DNA of 64,000 nt from Luteibacter sp. 9135 (lineage in GTDB: Bacteria; Pseudomonadota; Gammaproteobacteria; Xanthomonadales; Rhodanobacteraceae), in NCBI RefSeq assembly GCF_000745005.1, contig NZ_JQNB01000001.1, positions 2,349,501 through 2,413,500 of the forward strand, read 5' to 3'. A program made the position numbers and the translations under genes. Positions 8,992 through 16,446 of the stretch are shown here, one piece after another. Each line of letters starts with the position of its first letter. The stretch's first letter is position 1. The notes under the pieces were generated by a model. The model was not told where the DNA came from. It saw only the letters and a program-made list of their open reading frames with translations, and did no database searches.

Positions 8992-10653
8992 ATGAGCGAG
9001 CAGAAATTCAGCAAGGTTCTCACACGTACCGTCCTCGTCAGTTGCCTGCTCGCAGGCGCCGTGTCGATGACGGCCTGCAGTGGTCATGGCTCCACCCGCT
9101 CCGGCAGCAAGACGGGTACCAGCGTGAGCCCCGGTACGGCCGGCGGTCCCAGCGGCAGCGGTAGCGACGGCTCGGGAAGCGGCGGCTCCGGAAGCGGCGG
9201 TACGGGGAGTGGCGGTTCGGAAACGGCAGGCGGGCCTTCGGATACGGGTAGCGCCGGTGGAACGGGCGGCACCGGTAGCACCGGCGGCGACAGCACGGCG
9301 GGCGGCCCCAGCGGTACGGGCACCGGCGGCACCGGCGGCGGTACGGGCGGCACAGGCGGTGCCGGCGGTGGAACGGGCGGCACCGGCGGCACGGGAGGCA
9401 CCGGCGGTGGTACCGGCGGCGACGGTGGCACGGGCGGCGGTACGGGCGGCGGCACCGGCCCGACGACCGCGGCAGCCAGCACGGCCGTCGGATCGCTGGC
9501 GACGGGAGCGGGCGGCATCATCGCGGCGATTGGCGGCACGGTGACCGGCGTCGGCGCGCAGTTGCCGACGACCACGGTGCTGGGCGGTACGGCGGGCCTG
9601 ACCGATGCGTTGAGTTCGGCGGTGCAGGGCGTGGGTGGTGCGGTGACGACGCTCGGCAATGCCACCAGTGGCGGCCTGGGCCAGATCGGCAACATTGCCG
9701 ATCCGGTTGGTACGACGACGGACAGCCTCGGCAATGTGGTGACACAGGTCGGCGGGGCGGTGAACGATCTGGGCGACGGTGTCGCGACGGTGGGTGCGGG
9801 TACGCCGATCATGCCGATCACCCAGGCCGTAGGCAGTGTCGTGGGCTATACCGGCTCTGGCGTGGGACAGGTGGGGTCGACGCTCGGCGGCGCACTGGAT
9901 TCCGCTTCGGGCAACACGCTGACGCAGGCCGTGAGCAACGTTCTCACGCCGGTGGTCAGCGCGCTGGGTGACAGCGCCTCGCCGATCAACTCGGGCAACC
10001 TGGTCTCGGCGATCGGTTCGGCGAGCGGCAGCCTGGTCAGCGGCGCAAGCGCCGGCGTGTCGTCGCTGGGTAGCAACATCGCCGCGGTGCAGGGACCGGG
10101 CGCGACGTCGGGCCTGACCGCCACCGCCGGCCTGGCGGTGCAGAACGTGGCATCGACGCTGGCGCCGGTGGGCGCGGGCCTGTCCAACGGCCTGGGCAAG
10201 GCAGGCGTCGGCGGCGGCGATACCGTCGGCACCACGCTCGCAGGGGCCACGGCCGCCGTCACCGGTGCGGGTAACACGGTGTCCGGTCTCGGTACCGGCG
10301 CGCTCGCGCCGCTGGCTCCGGTAACGTCCGCCCTCGGCAACACGGTGTCCGGCATCGGCAACGGCGCCACGGCGGCCGTCTCGGGCGGTGGCGCGCTGTC
10401 GGATGCGACCTCCGCGGTCAGCTCGGTCGTCAATACCGTTGCCGCGGCCACGGGCACCGTCTCGGGCGCCACGGCGGGCGGTGGCTCCACCGGTACGGCT
10501 CCGACCGGCCTGGGTGGTGCGCTGGCCGGCGTGACCAACACGGTGAGCGGTACCGTCGGCGGACTGGTGGGAGGCCTCACGGGTGGCGCATTGAATGCGA
10601 ACGAAGGCTCCAAGCTCGGCGTGAAGATCGGCCTCGGCGGCGGTACCCGCTGA
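8992..10653 (+). CDS. Glycine-rich, collagen-like repeat lipoprotein
   Basis: A 553-residue exported protein. The N-terminus has a basic patch, a hydrophobic stretch and VSMTAC, a lipobox-like end placing the acylated Cys at 29. Residues about 35-155 are almost entirely Gly, Thr and Ser in GGTGG-type repeats. The rest (about 160-553) is low-complexity Val/Gly/Thr/Ala with recurring LGNTV and GGAL units and essentially no Trp, Cys or charged clusters. It resembles database proteins labelled collagen-like triple-helix-repeat proteins. GGAGGGG precedes the ATG. A TpsB-type pore gene follows after 88 bp, so this may be that pore's passenger or partner, although it lacks a TPS domain. Function unknown. 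Confidence 0.75.
   Translation: MSEQKFSKVLTRTVLVSCLLAGAVSMTACSGHGSTRSGSKTGTSVSPGTAGGPSGSGSDGSGSGGSGSGGTGSGGSETAGGPSDTGSAGGTGGTGSTGGDSTAGGPSGTGTGGTGGGTGGTGGAGGGTGGTGGTGGTGGGTGGDGGTGGGTGGGTGPTTAAASTAVGSLATGAGGIIAAIGGTVTGVGAQLPTTTVLGGTAGLTDALSSAVQGVGGAVTTLGNATSGGLGQIGNIADPVGTTTDSLGNVVTQVGGAVNDLGDGVATVGAGTPIMPITQAVGSVVGYTGSGVGQVGSTLGGALDSASGNTLTQAVSNVLTPVVSALGDSASPINSGNLVSAIGSASGSLVSGASAGVSSLGSNIAAVQGPGATSGLTATAGLAVQNVASTLAPVGAGLSNGLGKAGVGGGDTVGTTLAGATAAVTGAGNTVSGLGTGALAPLAPVTSALGNTVSGIGNGATAAVSGGGALSDATSAVSSVVNTVAAATGTVSGATAGGGSTGTAPTGLGGALAGVTNTVSGTVGGLVGGLTGGALNANEGSKLGVKIGLGGGTR
9124..9460 (+). repeat. Glycine/threonine codon repeat tract
   Basis: Short imperfect repeats of GGCGGCACC/GGCGGTACG type encode the Gly-rich part of the lipoprotein. 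Copy number is probably slippage-prone, and assembly across it may be uncertain. Confidence 0.75.
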
Positions 10654-10671
10654 CCCCATCGTGATGTCGAA

Positions 10672-10699
10672 GACGGGCGACGCTCCGGCGTCGCCCGTC
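10672..10699 (+). promoter_or_regulatory. Strong hairpin between lipoprotein and tpsB genes
   Basis: A 12-bp perfect stem, GACGGGCGACGC at 10672-10683 and GCGTCGCCCGTC at 10688-10699, with loop TCCG. No T run follows. It may protect the 3' end of the lipoprotein mRNA or reduce read-through into tpsB rather than fully terminate. Confidence 0.6.
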
Positions 10700-10741
10700 C
10701 ACCTGTTCCGTTTCCGGTCCGATGGACCCAGGGGAGTGTCC

Positions 10742-12403
10742 ATGAATCGATGGTTCGGCTTCCTTATCGGTGTGGTCGTCGTGTGTTCCGCGCAGGGGCA
10801 GGTGCGTGCCCCTGCCAATCCGCTGCAAACCCTTCCCCGTACCGAGACGCCCAGGCAGGCGCCGGTCAAGGTGAACGTCGAAGCGCCCAGCCAGGCCGTC
10901 GAGGCGTTGCTGGCCCGTCACCTGACGCCCACCCGTTTCGACGTGACGGGCGTGAAATCCATCCCGTTCGACAAGGTGGCCGCCGAGTTTGCGCCGATAC
11001 GCGGCAAGGACACCACGGTTCGCGACCTGATCGCCGCCGCCGACCGCGTCACGGCGATGTACAAGCAGGCCGGCTACGCGCTGTCGTTCGCGTTCGTGCC
11101 CAACCAGAACTTCTCCGGCGGCGTGGTGCGTGTGGCCGTCGTGGAAGGCTATGTGTCCGAGGTGCGCGTCACCGGCGATGCCGGCAACATGGAGTCGCGC
11201 ATCCGTGCCATCGCCTCGCACGTGGTCGGCGAGCGGCCGCTGCGGCAGGACACCTTCGAGCGTTACACCCAATTGCTGGGCCAGTTGCCCGGGCTGACCA
11301 TCGGCGCGAACGTGCCGCCGCCCACCACGACCGACGGTGCAACCCGCCTGGAACTGAGCGCGAAGCGGCAGCGCTACGACGTCAGCTACGGCATGGACCT
11401 CAACCACCCCGGTGCGCAGGGCGTGTTCACGCTGCTGGAAAACGGTGCCACGCCGCTGGGCGAGCAAGTGAGCCTGTCCACGCTGTTTCCGAACGGCGGC
11501 GGCCAGCGCCTCTACGTGCTCGGGTACATGCAGCCGTTCGGCTCGCAGGGCTGGCAGGGCAAGGTGGACGCCACCCGCTATTGGGGTACGCCCGACACCG
11601 ACAACCAGTTGCCGGCGTACCTGGATCACCGGCTCACCCAGGACCGGCTCGCCCTTTCGGCCGTCTATCCGCTGGTGCTGACCAACAGCAAGCGTTTGAA
11701 CCTGACGATGGGGATCTATGCTTCGAAGCAGGACGATCGCTACCGCAACACGCTCAACGGCGCGATGGTGGCATTGCAATCGAGCGTTCGCGTGCTGAAC
11801 GCCGAGTTGTCGTGGTTGCAGGTGGGCACGCAGCGCACGCAGCAGTTCAGCGCCGCGGTGTTCCACGGCTTCGCGGGCATGGGTGCGTATTCCCGCGCGG
11901 TCAGCAACACCGGTCCGCTGGCCATTGCCACGCCCGATGTCAGCTTTACACGCTACACGACCAGCATGACCTGGGCCGAACAGTGGAAGCACCGCTTCGG
12001 CACGGTATTCCGGGCGACCGGGCAATACAGCGACAACGCCTTGCCATCGACCGAGCAGATCAACTTCGGTGGACCGAGCTACGCCTATGCGTACGATCCC
12101 GGCGACGCGGCGGGCGACAGCGGCTGGGCCGCCTCGGCGGAAGTGAACCGCAGCTTCGTCATCGGCAGCCGCTGGGTCAAGTCCGTGGTGCCGTACGTCG
12201 TGTACCAGAGCGCTCACGTTTACCTCAATGGCGCGCGTCCCCTGATCGACAAGCTGGACTCGGCGGCGGTCGGGGTGAGGGTGTCGGACAACCGGCACTA
12301 TTCGGTGGATTTCGCGCTGGCCCGCCCCACGGGCGACCGGCCGCCGGAAAGTAACGATCGCGATACGCGGTGGAACCTGACCTTCAGCTACAAGCTGATG
12401 TAG
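10742..12403 (+). CDS. TpsB/FhaC-type outer-membrane transporter
   Basis: ShlB/FhaC/HecB-family pores secrete TpsA exoproteins through the outer membrane. The 553-residue product has a signal peptide (about 1-20), a linker, POTRA-like domains (about 60-190, including FDVTGVKSIPFDKVAAEF and the segment around VVEGYVSEVRVTGD), and a long beta-barrel ending in an aromatic-containing strand (FSYKLM). AGGGGAG lies just before ATG 10742, which decides that start over in-frame codons from 10661. The only gene upstream on the strand is the glycine-rich lipoprotein; no TpsA is adjacent, so the substrate is not established. Confidence 0.85.
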   Translation: MNRWFGFLIGVVVVCSAQGQVRAPANPLQTLPRTETPRQAPVKVNVEAPSQAVEALLARHLTPTRFDVTGVKSIPFDKVAAEFAPIRGKDTTVRDLIAAADRVTAMYKQAGYALSFAFVPNQNFSGGVVRVAVVEGYVSEVRVTGDAGNMESRIRAIASHVVGERPLRQDTFERYTQLLGQLPGLTIGANVPPPTTTDGATRLELSAKRQRYDVSYGMDLNHPGAQGVFTLLENGATPLGEQVSLSTLFPNGGGQRLYVLGYMQPFGSQGWQGKVDATRYWGTPDTDNQLPAYLDHRLTQDRLALSAVYPLVLTNSKRLNLTMGIYASKQDDRYRNTLNGAMVALQSSVRVLNAELSWLQVGTQRTQQFSAAVFHGFAGMGAYSRAVSNTGPLAIATPDVSFTRYTTSMTWAEQWKHRFGTVFRATGQYSDNALPSTEQINFGGPSYAYAYDPGDAAGDSGWAASAEVNRSFVIGSRWVKSVVPYVVYQSAHVYLNGARPLIDKLDSAAVGVRVSDNRHYSVDFALARPTGDRPPESNDRDTRWNLTFSYKLM

Positions 12404-12498
12404 CCGCGGTTCCGTTCACACACCGGGTGGCACACCGACCCGGTGTTCACAAGCACGGCGGCACGATCCTTCCACGCCACCTGCTCGGAAGCCGCCCC

Positions 12499-13605
12499 AT
12501 GCCCCTCTCGTTGACGCCGCCGCCCATCCTTTTCGACGAATCGCTCGAGCAAGTCGCACCCGATGAGGCGGAGACCGCCGAACAGCTGATCGAGACGTTG
12601 ACCCGCATCAACGAGACGACGCTGGAGCACGAGAAACACGCTTACCGTTCCGTGCATGCGAAGAGCCACGGCCTGCTTACAGGTGAACTGGTGGTGCCGG
12701 ACGGCCTGCCGTCTGAACTCGCGCAGGGCATTTTCTCGAAGCCCGGGCGCTATCCGGTGGTGATGCGCCTGTCGACCGTGCCGGGCGACATCCTCGACGA
12801 CAGCGTGTCGACACCGCGCGGCATGTCGATCAAGATCATCGGCGTGGAAGGCGACCGTCTGCCCGGCAGCGAAGGCGATGCCACGCAGGACTTCGTCATG
12901 GTCAACGGCCCGACATTCGGCGCGCCCACGGCGAAGAAGTTCGCCGGCACGCTCAAGCTGGTGGCCGCCACCACCGACCGGGCGGAAGGGGCGAAGAAAG
13001 TCATTTCCGCCGTGTTTCGCGGCACCGAGCGCCTGATCGAGGCGTTCGGCGGCAAGAGCTCCACGCTGCTGGCGCTGGGTGGCCAGCCCGAGACCAACCC
13101 GCTGGGCGATACGTACTACAGCCAGGCGCCGATCCGTTTCGGCGACTACGTGGTCAAGGTGTCCGTGGCCCCACATTCGCCGAACCTCACCGCGCTCACC
13201 GATGCCGAACTGAACGTCAACGGCAAGCCCGACGGCCTGCGTGACGCGATGGTCGAGCATTTCGCGCGCGAGGGTGGCGAGTGGGATGTCCGCGTGCAGT
13301 TCTGCACCGATAGCGAGAGCATGCCGATCGAGGACGCATCGGTGGCCTGGTCGGAAGAGAAAAGCCCGTACATCGACGTGGCCCGCATCGTGTTGCAGCC
13401 GCAGTCCGCATGGGATGAAGCGCGCAAGCAGGCGATCGACGATGGGTTGTCCTTCAGCCCCTGGCACGGCGTGGCGGCGCACCGCCCGCTGGGTTCGGTG
13501 ATGCGCGCGCGACGCGTGGCCTACAGCGTGATGGCGAAGTTCCGCGCTCACCATAACGGTCTTGCGATCAGCGAGCCGAGGTCCCTGGACGACCTCAAGC
13601 TCTGA
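12499..13605 (+). CDS. Catalase-family haem protein (SrpA-like)
   Basis: A 368-residue member of the catalase superfamily, shorter than classical catalases (about 480 or more). Visible family features are YRSVHAKSHG with the presumed distal His53, YPVVMRLSTVPGD with the haem-contact Arg, and near the C-terminus RARRVAYSVMAKFR, where the Tyr is a candidate proximal ligand. The canonical RxFSYxDT motif is not present in its usual form, so peroxidase or hydroperoxide chemistry is as plausible as peroxide dismutation. There is no signal peptide. ATG 12499 begins the conserved region. The convergent reductase gene ends four bases after its stop. Confidence 0.82.
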   Translation: MPLSLTPPPILFDESLEQVAPDEAETAEQLIETLTRINETTLEHEKHAYRSVHAKSHGLLTGELVVPDGLPSELAQGIFSKPGRYPVVMRLSTVPGDILDDSVSTPRGMSIKIIGVEGDRLPGSEGDATQDFVMVNGPTFGAPTAKKFAGTLKLVAATTDRAEGAKKVISAVFRGTERLIEAFGGKSSTLLALGGQPETNPLGDTYYSQAPIRFGDYVVKVSVAPHSPNLTALTDAELNVNGKPDGLRDAMVEHFAREGGEWDVRVQFCTDSESMPIEDASVAWSEEKSPYIDVARIVLQPQSAWDEARKQAIDDGLSFSPWHGVAAHRPLGSVMRARRVAYSVMAKFRAHHNGLAISEPRSLDDLKL

Positions 13606-13609
13606 CGCC

Positions 13610-14362
13610 TTACCAGCCCATGTAGTGACCGCCGTTGATGGCGAGGTTGGACCCGGTGATCCAGCCGGAGTCCTCCGACGTCAGGAAGGCCACCGCATGG
13701 GCGATTTCCTCCGGGCGCCCCAGGCGCCCGACCGGAATCTGCGCGACGATCTTCGCGCGGATGTCTTCAGGCACCGCCATCACCATGTCGGTACCCACGT
13801 AGCCGGGTGACACGGTGTTGACCGTGATGCCGAAGCGCGCGTTTTCCTGGGCCAGCGAAATCGTGAAGCCGTGCATCCCCGCCTTGGCGGCGGCGTAGTT
13901 GGCCTGGCCGTACTGGCCCTTCTGCCCGTTGATCGAGCTGATCTGCACGATGCGGCCCCACTGGCGCAGGCGCATGCCCTCGATGACGGGTCGGGTGACG
14001 TTGAAGCAGGCATTGAGGTTGGTGTTCACCACCTCGGTCCACTGCTGGTAGTCCATCTTGTGGAAGGTGGTGTCGCGCGTGATGCCGGCGTTGTTGATGA
14101 GGATTTCCACCGGGCCGGCCAGGGCTTCCACCTCGCGGACCATGGCTTCCGCAGCGTTAGGGTCGGCCACGTCGCCCGGCACCATCACCACGTCAATGCC
14201 ATCGCGGATCATGTCCTCGCGCCAGGCGGTCGCGCGGGCCTCGTCGCGGTAGTTTGTCGCCACCCGGTGCCCCTGACGGGCCAGGTAGCGCACCAGCGCC
14301 GTACCGATGCCGCCGGTGCCCCCGGTGACCAGTGCCGTGCGTTGCGTGATGCCCTGCTTCAT
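13610..14362 (-). CDS. phbB: Acetoacetyl-CoA reductase (PhbB-like SDR)
   Basis: A 250-residue classical short-chain dehydrogenase. It has the cofactor loop TGGTGGIG near residue 14, NNAG near 90, the catalytic Ser in ISSINGQKGQYGQ and the YxxxK motif in NYAAAKAG. The C-terminal INGGHYMGW resembles acetoacetyl-CoA reductases, which make (R)-3-hydroxybutyryl-CoA for polyhydroxybutyrate; this points away from FabG. No polymerase or thiolase gene is adjacent. It is downstream of gluQ on the same strand with a 45-bp gap, so it may share that transcript. A general 3-oxoacyl reductase is the alternative. Confidence 0.82.
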   Translation of the reverse strand: MKQGITQRTALVTGGTGGIGTALVRYLARQGHRVATNYRDEARATAWREDMIRDGIDVVMVPGDVADPNAAEAMVREVEALAGPVEILINNAGITRDTTFHKMDYQQWTEVVNTNLNACFNVTRPVIEGMRLRQWGRIVQISSINGQKGQYGQANYAAAKAGMHGFTISLAQENARFGITVNTVSPGYVGTDMVMAVPEDIRAKIVAQIPVGRLGRPEEIAHAVAFLTSEDSGWITGSNLAINGGHYMGW

Positions 14363-14407
14363 GTCTGACCGTATCCGTGGGTGATCCGCTGCGCGGTAAG
14401 CCGACTT

Positions 14408-15298
14408 TTATAGCGTCGGCGTGTGGGTAAGACTACTGCGGCGAAGCGACGCAGGGTCGAAGACCGCCAGGGCATCGTGCAGGAAGCGCTCCGGGCGGGT
14501 GGCCGCAGAGTGGGACGGCACCCCCAGCTGCGCCAGCGCAAGGCGAAGGGCAGGCAGCGGATCGGCCGGGTCCATCGGCCACGATGCCGCCGATTTGGAC
14601 AGCTTGCGCCCCTCCGCGTCGCACACCAGGGGCAGGTGCAGGTAACCGGGCGATGGCAGGCCGAGCCGGCGCTGGAGGTAGTGCTGGCGGGCGGTGGACT
14701 CGAGCAGGTCGGCACCGCGCACGACATGGGTGATGCCTTGCCCGGCATCGTCCACCACGCAGGCCAGCTGGTAGGACCACAGCCCCTCCACCCGGCGGAT
14801 GACGAAGTCGCCTGCCGTCTCACGGAGGTTTTCCGCTTGCGGGCCCTGCAGGTCGTCGGTCCAGGCGAGGTCGATGTCCGGCGTGCGCAGCCGCCACGCC
14901 ACGGGACGCGAGGGATCGGGCGGCGCCACGCAGCGGCCATCGCGGTGCACGCCGCCGTAGGGTGCCAGGTCGGCGCGGCTGCACCCGCAGGGGAAGAGGT
15001 CGCCCTGGTCCCGCAATTGCGCGAAGGCCGCGGCGTACAGGGTGCCCCGATCGGACTGGAACACCGGCGGCTCGTCCGCGACCAGGCCGAACGCGTGCAG
15101 CGTCGAGAGGATGTCCGCCGCCGCGCCGGGCACTTCGCGTGGCGGGTCGATGTCCTCCATGCGCACCAGCCAGTCGCCCCCGTGGTGCCGCGCGACCAGC
15201 CAGCTGCCGACCGCCGTCACCAGCGAGCCCAGGTGCAGCGCGCCGGTGGGGGAGGGGGCGAAGCGTCCCCGATAGCGGGAAGGAGGCGGTGGTGCCAC
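14408..15298 (-). CDS. gluQ: Glutamyl-Q tRNA(Asp) synthetase
   Basis: GluQRS activates glutamate and attaches it to queuosine at position 34 of tRNA-Asp. The 296-residue protein is a truncated GluRS without an anticodon-binding domain, the normal length for the family. It shows YRGRFAPSPTGALHLGS (HIGH-type motif) near residue 9, the Cys-rich zinc site PCGCSR with a later GRC near 100-120, and KLSKS (KMSKS-type) near 240. The start is GTG at 15298. It is divergent from htpX. dksA, a frequent partner elsewhere, is not seen here. Confidence 0.95.
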   Translation of the reverse strand: MAPPPPSRYRGRFAPSPTGALHLGSLVTAVGSWLVARHHGGDWLVRMEDIDPPREVPGAAADILSTLHAFGLVADEPPVFQSDRGTLYAAAFAQLRDQGDLFPCGCSRADLAPYGGVHRDGRCVAPPDPSRPVAWRLRTPDIDLAWTDDLQGPQAENLRETAGDFVIRRVEGLWSYQLACVVDDAGQGITHVVRGADLLESTARQHYLQRRLGLPSPGYLHLPLVCDAEGRKLSKSAASWPMDPADPLPALRLALAQLGVPSHSAATRPERFLHDALAVFDPASLRRSSLTHTPTL

Positions 15299-15410
15299 GG
15301 GTTGAGTCGTTTCTCAGGGCGTGCGGGACGCGATCGATCCAGTGTAGGCGATGGCGCCGGGCGGCGAGCCGCGCCGCGCCGAGTCCGGGCCGGAGGCGTG
15401 GGCCCCAGGC

Positions 15411-15438
15411 ATTGAATCGTTCAGCGTCCGCCCCGAAA
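15411..15438 (+). promoter_or_regulatory. Possible sigma-32 promoter of htpX
   Basis: ATTGAAT at 15411-15417, 13 bases, then CCCCGAAA at 15431-15438. The sigma-32 consensus is CTTGAAA, 11-16 bases, CCCCATNT; the TTGAA and CCCC cores match and the flanks do not. The 50-bp distance to the htpX start is suitable. Confidence 0.35.
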
Positions 15439-15487
15439 ACTTGCCGTGCGCGGCGCCTTCCAGTCAGCCGCCCAGAGAGAGAAGACC

Positions 15488-16378
15488 ATGTTCAAACGTA
15501 TCGCCCTCTTCATCGCGACCAACCTCGCGGTCATCCTGCTGCTCACCTGCGTCACCCACGTGCTGGGTATCGACCAGTGGGCCGCCCAACGCGGCATGGG
15601 CATCGGCGGCCTGATCGTCTTCGCCTCCATCTTCGGCATGGGCGGCGCCTTCGTCTCGCTGGCCATCTCCAAGTGGATGGCCAAGATGACCACCGGGGCC
15701 AAGGTCATCACCCAGCCGGCCAACGAGACCGAGCGCTGGCTGGTCGACACCGTGCGCGGCCATGCGGAGAAGGCCGGCATCGGCATGCCCGAGGTGGCCA
15801 TCTACGACGCCCCGGAAATGAACGCGTTCGCCACGGGCATGAGCCGCAACAATGCCCTGGTCGCCGTCAGCAGCGGCTTGCTCCAGCAGATGGACCGCGA
15901 GCAGGTCTCGGCCGTGCTGGGCCATGAGATCGGGCATGTGGCCAATGGCGACATGGTCACCCTGACCCTGATCCAGGGCGTGCTCAATACCCTGGTGATC
16001 GTCCTGGCGCGCGTGGTGGGCCGCGTGGTCGACAGCTGGATGAGCGGCGGCCGCGAGCGTGACGGCGAGGGCGGCATCGGCTATTTCGTGGTGGTGATGG
16101 TGTTGCAGATCGTGTTCGGCCTGTTCGCCTCCATGATCGTCATGTGGTTCTCCCGCTGGCGCGAGTTCCGGGCCGACGCCGCGGGCGCCAGCCTGGCCGG
16201 ACGCACCTCGATGATCTCGGCCCTGCAGCGCCTTTCCGCCAATCATGGCGACACCAGCCTGCCGCAGACGATCCAGGCCTTCGGCATCTCCGGGCACCTC
16301 GCCTCGGGTTTCAAGCGCCTGTTCATGAGCCACCCGCCCATCGAGGAACGCATCGCCGCCCTGCAGAAGGGGCGGTGA
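15488..16378 (+). CDS. htpX: Membrane heat-shock protease HtpX
   Basis: HtpX is an inner-membrane zinc metalloprotease that degrades damaged membrane proteins together with FtsH. The 296-residue product has two N-terminal membrane helices (about 5-25 and 35-55), the zinc motif HEIGH with His146 and His150, two more hydrophobic helices (about 160-180 and 195-220), and the third ligand region EFRADAAGA. The length is typical. GAGAGAAG precedes ATG 15488; an in-frame upstream start at 15446 would add an unsupported extension. htpG follows after 68 bp, giving a heat-shock pair. Confidence 0.96.
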   Translation: MFKRIALFIATNLAVILLLTCVTHVLGIDQWAAQRGMGIGGLIVFASIFGMGGAFVSLAISKWMAKMTTGAKVITQPANETERWLVDTVRGHAEKAGIGMPEVAIYDAPEMNAFATGMSRNNALVAVSSGLLQQMDREQVSAVLGHEIGHVANGDMVTLTLIQGVLNTLVIVLARVVGRVVDSWMSGGRERDGEGGIGYFVVVMVLQIVFGLFASMIVMWFSRWREFRADAAGASLAGRTSMISALQRLSANHGDTSLPQTIQAFGISGHLASGFKRLFMSHPPIEERIAALQKGR

Positions 16379-16383
16379 CCCAC

Positions 16384-16412
16384 CTTTTTTCCTCACGGGG
16401 GCGCCCCCATAA
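16384..16412 (+). promoter_or_regulatory. Possible sigma-32 promoter of htpG
   Basis: The -10-like CCCCATAA at 16405-16412 matches the sigma-32 consensus CCCCATNT well. The -35 position 14 bases upstream holds CTTTTTT, which shares only the first three bases with CTTGAAA. The spacing to the GTG start at 16447 is plausible. Confidence 0.4.
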
Positions 16413-16446
16413 TCCGCTGCCTGTCCACCCATGAAGGAACGGCATC

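Noticed and set aside
9124-9460. Possible CRISPR or minisatellite
   Set aside because: Units are coding triplet repeats of a few bases without spacers.
8902-10869. 655-residue minus-strand frame over the glycine-rich lipoprotein
   Set aside because: Arg/Ala/Gly-rich mirror of a codon repeat; the lipoprotein frame has a signal peptide and a strong ribosome site.
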